Source: Elymus sibiricus (Eukaryota; Streptophyta; Magnoliopsida; Poales; Poaceae). From it: a stretch of 64,000 bases of DNA. Both the position numbers and the translations under genes were made by a program. Each line of letters opens with the position of its first letter. The stretch's first letter is position 1. The notes beneath the pieces were generated by a model. The model had not been told where the DNA came from. It saw nothing but the letters and a program-made list of their open reading frames with translations, and did not search any database. Where the stretch lies: NCBI GenBank assembly GCA_039707655.1, contig CM077665.1, positions 314,092,486-314,156,485 of the forward strand, in the 5' to 3' direction. Shown here one piece after another: positions 34,212 to 43,969 of this stretch.

Positions 34212-37200
34212 CTGCGCCATGATACGCCAAAGTTAAAGCCTAGAAGGAAGAGATGATGTGTGTTTTCCGTTTTTGTATTTAGTTGGCATCAGTTCACTTC
34301 CATAAAGGGAGCACCACATCCACAAGAGCTATCAACAACTCCCTCTGATCCATAATAACTGTCGTGGTATTAGTTGTTATTCAATCCACTGCTAGTAAGA
34401 GAAAAGGCAGTTGTATCTTCAATTTCTTTACATGAAAAAAGCAGCATTTTCATGATTTCGAGTATGGACGAGGACAGAATGCCGTAGCTATGCTCATTGC
34501 TTACTTCCAGTCATAACACTGGGAGAGAAGCATCTGACACCCTGAATTTAAGGCATATATCCTCACTGGAGACACTGCATTGGATATGAATAATTTACAT
34601 GTGCACCTACGCATAAAGGTCTGAGAAACATTATCTATTCAGCATGCGATTATGCAAACTAAACTAATTTTATAAAATAAAAATAAATGGAAAATAGAAA
34701 ATAATCAGATGCACCCTCCCGGTTTAAATGCAGGCTATGTACTCAGCATCTCCTTTTCACCAGAAACCGTAGGAAAGGCCCAGGAAATCAAAGAATAAAT
34801 AATATCAAGTACTCCCTCCGTTTTTAATTATAAGATGTTTTAGATATTGCAATATGGACTACATACGGATTAAAATGAGTGAATATACACACTAAAACGC
34901 ATCTAGATGCATACAAATATGAGAAAATAGAGAAAAGCTAAGGGGCTGTTTGGTTCTAGGCCTAGCATTGCCACACTTTGTCACACATTTTTGCCAAGCT
35001 TGCCTAAGGTTAGTTCTACAAAATGAGAGCCACAAGTTGGCAAGCCTAAGGGAATCTTGCCACACTTTTTGTGTGTATGTAATGTGGGGCCCTAGTGTGG
35101 CTTGCCAAATGTGTGGCTTGAACCAAACACCCGCCTAAGTTGGTCAAACTTGCCTAAGCTTAGGTGTGGCAACCTTTGGCAAACTTAGTCACATTCCAAA
35201 CAGCCCCTAAAACATCTTATATTTAGGAACGGAGGGAGCAGTACACAGTTGCACATAACTCAAAGTGAACTAGTGCAAAATAGACATAATCCTGCCAAAC
35301 TACTTGCACGATGTCAAAATTTGTAGTTTCGTATATTATGAAGAGCATATTTACCATAAGACCATTTAGGGTTGATAATAACCTGAAATAAGTTATGCAG
35401 AGAGACAATGTGCTCTTGAGTGAGATATTTCTTAGTCATAAGCTCACTGAATAGCTTAACAATATCTGCAGTGACATTCCTAACAGAAAGATTACCAACT
35501 ACACCAGATATCAAAGAACTATCAAACAATGATGTCAGCCATTCTGGATCTTGGCTTAGTTTGAGCAATGAAACAGCTATATTCGATGCAATCTTCTGCT
35601 GATTACTGAATGATTTTGACGTCAAACCAGGAGCAGTCAAGGCAACTGCAAATTCCTCCATTATTAGCCTGGACCATTTTGATTCTCTGCCCACCATATT
35701 CTCCTGGCTTCCGAATTTCTCCCAACCTAAAATCATTGAGAGACAGGACCCGCAATTTTCAGCAACTCTACTGTCCTGACTCAAGACTAAACCCTCTATC
35801 ACAGCAATAATTGACTTCATGTATTGCGCAGAGCATCTTAATTCAGCATTAAGATAGCTCCTCTGATCTGAAATTCTGGTAAGCAACTCCAACAGGCATT
35901 GTGAAGCAATAAGCTTAATAGGATATGGACCGAAGTGCATGAGACGACACAAATCATGGCATGGGATGCCAATAACAGAGAAAAAGTGGGTGTTATCTGA
36001 ATGCTGGAGGAATTCCTGCCAGTCAATACTTGGATCTAGGATAGCATGCAAACTGAAAAACAGAGAATCATTAGGTCATATACAAGTTAATTGCAATGAA
36101 ATACGCAATACCAGTTGCATACCTTCTTAGAGAGAAAAACACTAATTGAAGAATCAAGATCACGAATCCCCCAAAGTCTGTTTCCTGATTGTATTGAAAT
36201 AAAGATGGGCCCTTTGCACAAGCTTCCTGTATTATACCATCTGTCAAAGAAACCAGTGGTTTGTTCAAGAATATGGCCTTCGCAGGCTCAATAAGCACCT
36301 TGCTTGCTGAATGATGCAAAATAAGGCAAAATATCCCAATCAATGTCTTCTGTTCTTGGTCATTCGATGTATAATCAAGACTAGAATTGAAATACTCCAA
36401 TAGCTGCCAACAAGAAGTGATTAGTAAACTAGAGATACTACTAACCAGAGAACTAGAGGAAAGCAGTTGCCTGTTACCAATTAATTCATTCTTTGAGCAT
36501 CAGATGAACCAAATTGAGAAGACAGACATAAGTCACAATTGGGTCATAGGCATGGTCTAATCGGGGCAAGGAAGATGGACTGTTTCTACTTATTCTAATG
36601 TATGGGCCCAACATATCAAATTTGGTGGACCCACCTAAGGGTTTGATGTGTGACAGCCACTTGTGGGGTCCCTAGGAGTCACTGGTCCTAACTTAAGTTA
36701 TTTATCACTAGAAAATCTTTTAGACTAAACCGGACTTCTTTCAATTTTGTACTGTCAGCAGGTCTCAGATATAAACAGGTAATGAAGTGAAACCTGTTAT
36801 CTGAAGTGCATTCTGAGGCTAGTCACTCCAAAAATCTATTAGTAACCAGGAAAGACAAATTGCATAAATAAATATGATAAAAGAAAGGTGCTTTCATACC
36901 CACCCACCCCCCGCCCCAAGAAAAACAGGAGAGGGTACAATTGTGAGGCTTGGATTGTTACGCCATATGCACCTGCCCAGATCCGAATCGATGCAATCTC
37001 TATGAACTATAACTGAACTAGAAAAGGTGAATTGAATAAGCGATACTATCCACAAGGAAGCGTATCACAATTTCAATCTAGTTAGTTTAGAATCAATCCA
37101 ATCAACTAGGGCTATTCACATATACAGTGATTAGTTACTGCAGAGAAGAGCCAATTGGTGCTTCTGCTAATCAAGTACTACGAGGTAGGAACATGATGCG

Positions 37201-40200
37201 CACAGCGGCATGAAGAAATTCAATGGCTGCAACGAAGATTTGAATGGGCGGTAGATTATCCAGTACTCGTACGGAGAATATAAGGAGAGAGATTGTGATT
37301 GGTTTGAAGGGGTGGCAATTCTTTTAGGGTCGGGTGATCAGAACTGGTCTCCTTAATAAGTACTAAAATACCCTTTTTAATGAAAATTGTAAAAGGGAGG
37401 TGTACCGAAGCAAATCTCATGATAAAAATAAGGTAAACACTAATTATGTAACCTTCAACTCATATAGAAATAAAATAACAAGACTACCTTCATGGTAAGA
37501 GCAAGCCATTCATCTTCCCAATAGACTGTCATCGCACTTGCCGAGTATAAAATGTTAAAGATCAAAAGGGAACACACTGTTTTAATCCTTGAAGAATATG
37601 GGGAGCAACATATACTACCAACTGCATCTATAACACCAGATGATGTAAAATGACTAGAAGAACAAGGAGAGATCACTAGGATTTCAGCAATCACATTAAC
37701 CACTGAGAAGACCTCGTCTTCTGTACCATCCTTTATAATTTGATTCAGTAAGGATACAAGCAAAGAAGAGAGCCTGGTCTCTCCCGAAAATACCAGTTCT
37801 GCAACCATTTTTATGTCCACCAACTGACTGCTGTTTGAAAGCACGACAGTTTTGTCTTCACAGAAAGTTCTGCAGAAATTTAGCATCTGGAAAGATAGTG
37901 GTTCTAGAAGTTCTACCTTCTGGAAGAGCCATTTTAGTGCTATTGGGTGGACCCGGATAAAAAGCAAGTCCCACTCCTTACATGCCATTACATGGAACAG
38001 AGTTTTCTCAGCTTCTGGACTATGTTGAATGGTACAGCCAAATGAAATGCCTCTGACGAAGGCATAAAGATGGACCAGCAGAGTAAGCATCACAGAACCA
38101 GAAATTTCATAGGGGAACTTCCCACCATTTAGAAGGATGTATTGCTCAACTGAAGACAGAAGTTGGCTGTCAGCAACCAGTCTGTTCAGTTAGACAAGCA
38201 TCACATTAGAATAACATTTTTTTTTACCAAATGTGGAGCAAATGGAGCAGATCGTACCTTTCATTGTAGAATGAACAGGCATAAAGTATAACTAGAATAG
38301 CACATTGACATGATGCCAAGTTGAAATCTTCCGAGCTACATTGCCCAAGTAAGTACGTAAGTTCTGTAGGGTCTGATGGCAGATACACGTATGCATCTCT
38401 AATTGTTTCCCCATATTTACAGCCCAAAATTTTGTCAACAATTGAACTAGTGACCAAATATACTACTGATTTGACATGATCGGTAGGAAATAAGCCCATG
38501 AATCCAAATGACAAGCTAAACCATGAGGATGATGCCAGCATCTCAGCAAACTTGAGTTGCTTATTGTGACATGTGCTTGATAGAATAATATGGAAAATCT
38601 GAAGGATTTCTCCCAATGTTTCATCATCATTACCATCAACAACAGCACTGTCAAGCCAATGTAGTAAATAAGTTCCACAAATTTCAATGACGCTATCTTC
38701 AAGATCCTTCTTGACAGAAATCTTATCTGTATCCCCTTCAAGGCAGAATATAAGTGATTCTTTAAGAAGACGAAGGGAATGTGGTACGAGAGACGCACAG
38801 TCATACGCATGAGGTAATGTCGAAGAGATAGCATGTTTTGATGCTTCCTCAATTAATGAAGGTAGTTTCTGAATATCATGAGCAGATGGTGACCTCATAA
38901 TCTCTATTAATATTGAGCAAACAAGAGCAAAGGTTTCAGAACACATTCCAAGTTCACCATTGTCATTTCTTCTCAAAATTAGAGTCAAAGTACATGCTAT
39001 CTGTTCCTCTTGGGACAATGACAGAATACCAGAACGATTAACAATACAGATCCAAACAAGTCGTAAAACTTGAGACTGGACTGGATGAAATGGAATCTCA
39101 GTAACATGATGAAGAACAGGAAGCAGAGTAGAAAATCCAATGGCAAGCTTTTCTTTGAACATCTCCTCTGAAGTCGCTAAAAGTGATAGTACTTGAATAG
39201 AGGAAATTACCAGTGGATCATTATTTCCTGAAGATGTAAACAGTCTGACTTGATTAACCATCACGAGAAAAGGAAAAGCACGCAGAAATTGATGAAGAAA
39301 AAGGTTATTCCTCATACCTGATAACCTCAGAACCTCAAATACATAATCAGCAACATTTTCATCTATCAAAGTTTGAAGTACAACACAAATATTTGCATCA
39401 GATGACAGGAAATGAAAGATTAAATCCAATGTCCCAGTTTGCACTTCTAGATTCGTAGAGAGCAGAGATCCTTTGACAGCATCAGCAAATAGAACTACGA
39501 TAGAAGCATTCAGGGGCACATCATCTGTCTGTGTGGACTCTTCTTCCTCTACAGACTTGATTAAACTCAGGTCGCCAAGCAGCAAAATATCAAAGGCTCC
39601 TTCTTTGCTAGTGTAAGGAGCAATGCTGTAGAAGAACAACCAAAACATCACCGTGCATTCTAGCAAGTAGATAACATGCTAGTATAGATTTGAATTTTCG
39701 ACACCGATGAATTGTTTCACAATTATATCGAAAAGGAAACTACAAATTCATTAGTTCAGCTAATATGAGATATCCATGTTATACTACAACAACAACAACA
39801 ACAACAACAAAGCCTTTAGTCCCAAACAAGTTGGGGTAGGCTAGAGGTGAAACCCATAAGATCTCGCGACCAACTCATGGTTCTGGCACATGGATAGCAA
39901 GCTTCCACGCACCCCTGTCCATGGCTAGTTCTTTGGTGATGCTCCAATCCTTCATATCTCTCTTTACGGACTCTTCCCATGTCAAGTTCGGTCTACCCCG
40001 GCCTCTTTTGACATTATCAGCATGCTTTAGCCGTCCGCTATGCACTGGGGCTTCTGGAGGCCTACGCTGAATATGTCCAAACCATCTCAGACGATGCTGG
40101 ACAAGCTTCTCTTCAATTGGCGCTACCCCAACTCTATCTCGTATATCATCATTCCGGATTCGGTCCTTCCTTGTGTGGCCACACATCCATCTCAACATGC

Positions 40201-43200
40201 GCATCTCCGCCACACATAACTGTTGCACATGTCGCCTTTTAGTCGGCCAACACTCAGCGCCATACAACATTGCGGGTCGGACCGCCGTCCTATAGAACTT
40301 GCCTTTTAGCTTTTGTGGCACCCTCTTGTCACAGAGAATGCCAGAAGCTTGGCGCCACTTCATCCATCCGGCTTTAATTCGATGGTTCACATCTTCATCG
40401 ATATCCCCATCCTTCTGCAACATTGACCCCAAATATCGAAAGGTGTCCTTCTGAGGCACCACCTGCCCATCAAGGCTAACATCCTCCTCCTCGTGCCTAG
40501 TAGTACTGAAAGCGCACCTCATGTACTCGGTTTTAGTCCTACTAAGCCTAAAACCTTTCGATTCCAAGGTTTGCCTCCATAACTCCAACTTCCTGTTGAC
40601 CCCCGTCCGACTCTCATCGACTAGCACCACATCGTCCGCAAAAAGCATACACCATGGGATATCTCCTTGTATATCCCTTGTGACCTCATCCATCACCAAG
40701 GCAAAAAGATAAGGGCTCAAAGCTGACCCTTGATGCAGTCCTATCTAAATCGGGAAGTCATCAGTGTCGCCAGCACTTGTTCGAACACTTGTCACAACAT
40801 TATCGTACATGTCCTTGATGAGGGTAATGTACTTTGTTGGGACTTTGTGTTTTTCCAAGGCCCACCACATAACATTCCGCGGTATCTTATTATAGGCCTT
40901 CTCCAAGTCAATGAACACCATATGTAGGTCCTTCTTTTGCTCCCTATATCTCTCCATAAGTTGTCGTACCAAGAAAATGGCTTCCATGGTCGACCTCCCA
41001 AGCATGAAACCAAACTGATTTTTGGTCACGCTTGTCATTCTTCTTAAGCGGTGCTCAATGACTCTTTCCCATAGCTTCATTGTATGGCTCATCAATTTAA
41101 TTCCACGGTAATTAGTACAACTCTGAACATCCCCCTTGTTCTTGAAGATTGGTACTAATATACTCCGTCTCCATTCTTCTGGCATCTTGTTTGCCCGAAA
41201 AATGAGGTTGAAAAGTTTGGTTAGCCATACTATCGCTATGTCCCCGAGGCCTCTCCACACCTCAATGGGGATCCAATCGGGGCCCCTCGCCTTGCCTCCT
41301 TTCATCCTCTTTAAAGCCTCCTTGACTTCCGACTCCTGGATTCGCCGCACAAAACGCCTGCTAGTATCATCAAAGGAGTCGTCCAGATCAATGGTAGAGC
41401 TCTCACTCTCCCCATTGAACAGATTGTCAAAGTACTCCCGCCATCTATGTTTAATCTCCTCGTTCTTCACCAGGAGTTGATCTGCTCCGTCCTTGATGCA
41501 CTTGATTTGGTCAACATCCCTCGTCTTCCTCTCTCGGATCTTGGCCATCTTATAGATGTCCCTTTCGCCTTCCTTCGTGTCTAACCGTTGGTAGAGGTCC
41601 TCATACGCCCGACCCCTTGCTTCACTCACAGCTCGCTTTGCGGCCTTCTTTGCCATCTTGTACTTCTCTATGTTGTCTGCACTCCTATCCAGATATAGGC
41701 GTCTGAAACACTCTTTCTTCTCCTTAATTGCCTTCTGGACATCATCGTTCCACCACCAGGTATCTTTAGCTTCTCTTCTACTTCCCCTGGACACTCCAAA
41801 CTCCTCTAAGGCCACCTTACGAATGCAAGTCGCCATCTTCATCCACATGTTGTCTACATCACCTCCTTCCTCCCAAGGGCCCTCCTTAATGACCCTCTCC
41901 TTGAACGCCTGAGCTACCTCCCCCTTGAGCTTCCACCACTTCATTCTAGCGACTTTGGCACGCTTGTCCTGCTGGACACGAATCTGAAAGCAGAGGTCAG
42001 CAACCACAAGCTTATGCTGAGGGACAACACTCTCTCCAGGTATCACCTTACAGTCTAGGCATGCACGCCTGTCTTCTCTTCTCGAGAGGATGAAATCAAT
42101 CTGGCTAGAGTGTTGCCCACTACTGTAAGTCACTAGATGTGATTCTCTCTTCTTAAAGAGGGTGTTAGCTACGATCATGTCGTAGGCTAGCGCAAAGCTT
42201 AAGACATCTTCTCCTTCTTGATTCTTGATGCCATAGCCAAATCCCCCATGCACCCCTTCAAAACCTGTGTTAGATGTGCCCACGTGGCCATTGAGGTCTC
42301 CTCCTATGAAGAGCCTCTCGCCAATCGGTACACTCCTAACCATGTCCTCCAGGCCTTCCCAGAACTCCCTCTTGGTGTTCTCATTGTGGCCTACTTGCGG
42401 GGCATACGCACTGATAACATTGAGAACTAAGTCCCCAACTACCAGCTTGACCAGGATAATCCGGTCCCCACGTCTCTTGACGTCTACCACTTCATCCTTG
42501 AGGCTCTTGCTGATCAAGATGCCTACTCCATTTTTGTTTGCAACCGTCCCTGTGTACCACAGCTTGAAGCCGGTGCCCTCCACTGCAGGAAATTTGATCA
42601 CAAAAAAAAACTAGTTAGTACTGTAAATGTGTAAGATACTGGAACTCTCATTAATGTGAATTCTTCTCTTGGCCAATTCTTAAAATATTGGAGCTCTCAA
42701 AATCTATGCCAGCTCAAGAATTACGAGTCAGCGAGTCAGAGCCGAGGTTGAACTCGCAGACTAACCATGACTAGTGACTACTCTAGACTACTGTCGGATT
42801 AGCCAACATGCTACTGTAGTACTCAACTTACAGTACTCAGCTACTAATACATAGTATGTACTCAGCTACTAATACATAGTATACAGTATACAATAAAAAT
42901 TGAATGCATGGGAAGTGAGTGAAGAACCTGGGGCTGGGCCAATTGTATATCCAATGGCCAGGGCAGGAATCAAATCCAAAAAGAAGGGAAGGAGAGAAGG
43001 GAGAAATTATTCGCTACAGCAGCAGAGGAGTACTTGCTTGCCATCGCTGGCGAATCCAGAAGGAGCATCGCAGTAGAGGGGCAGATCCAGGGGAGGAGGA
43101 CAGCAAGAGAGGAGCACAACAGCAGAGGGACGGATCCAGCGGAGGAAGAGGAGCGGAATGCTCCTGGCCACCGCCGGTGGTGGCGTCGGCCTGGCCCTAG

Positions 43201-43937
43201 GTGAGGCGGGCAGGCAGCTCATTGTGGAGGAGCCTGAAAAGCTAGGGTTGCCATTTTCCCTTCCGTGGGCTGCTCACTTATCCCTTCAAATTGAGTCGAT
43301 CGACTCAAACACACTAACTAGTCTGGACTAGTCCACGACTAATCGCTCCACCCCTCGACTCACAGAGCTAGTGTACACGAAGAACCTAGTCGACAATCAG
43401 ATTGAGACTACTAGACTAGTTACGCGGCTAGTCAAGACTAATCGTTAGACTCATAATGCTTGTGTCAGCTTCAAATTTGTTTTTGCATACATAACTGCAG
43501 ACAATATGCATTTATGTCCCTTTGCTTATGCAAGCCAAGGGAGATGCGCATGTTGAGATGGATGTGTGGCCACACAAGGAAGGACCGAATCCGGAATGAT
43601 GATATACGAGATAGAGTTGGGGTAGCGCCAATTGAAGAGAAGCTTGTCCAACATCGTCTGAGATGGTTTGGGCATATTCAGCGTAGGCCTCCAGAAGCCC
43701 CACTGCATAGCGGACGGCTAAAGCATGCTGATAATGTCAAAAGAGGCCGGGGTAGACCGAACTTGACATGGGAAGAGTCCGTAAAGAGAGATCTGAAGGA
43801 TTGGAGCATCACCAAAGAACTAGCCATGGACAGGGGTGCGTGGAAGCTTGCTATCCATGTGCCGGAACCATGAGTTGGTCGCGAGATCTTATGGGTTTCA
43901 CCTCTAGCCTACCCCAACTTGTTTGGGACTAAAGGCT

Positions 43938-43969
<32 letters not shown>

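Larger units (their letters stand above)
34212..35382 (-). other. PRD1 intron 8 with nested MITEs
   Basis: 1171 bp, of which about 427 bp is a Stowaway MITE carrying a Tourist MITE. The rest is non-coding. Confidence 0.8.

Noticed and set aside
35341..35382. Reading exon 8 through to its in-frame stop (245-aa ORF end)
   Set aside because: The tail after SLHNLFQ follows a GTTATT donor and has no family match, whereas splicing to exon 9 restores the expected C-terminus.
39228..39317. Treating 38224-39666 as a single exon
   Set aside because: The 90-bp stop-free stretch in the middle has a good donor and acceptor and no family counterpart, so it is an intron.
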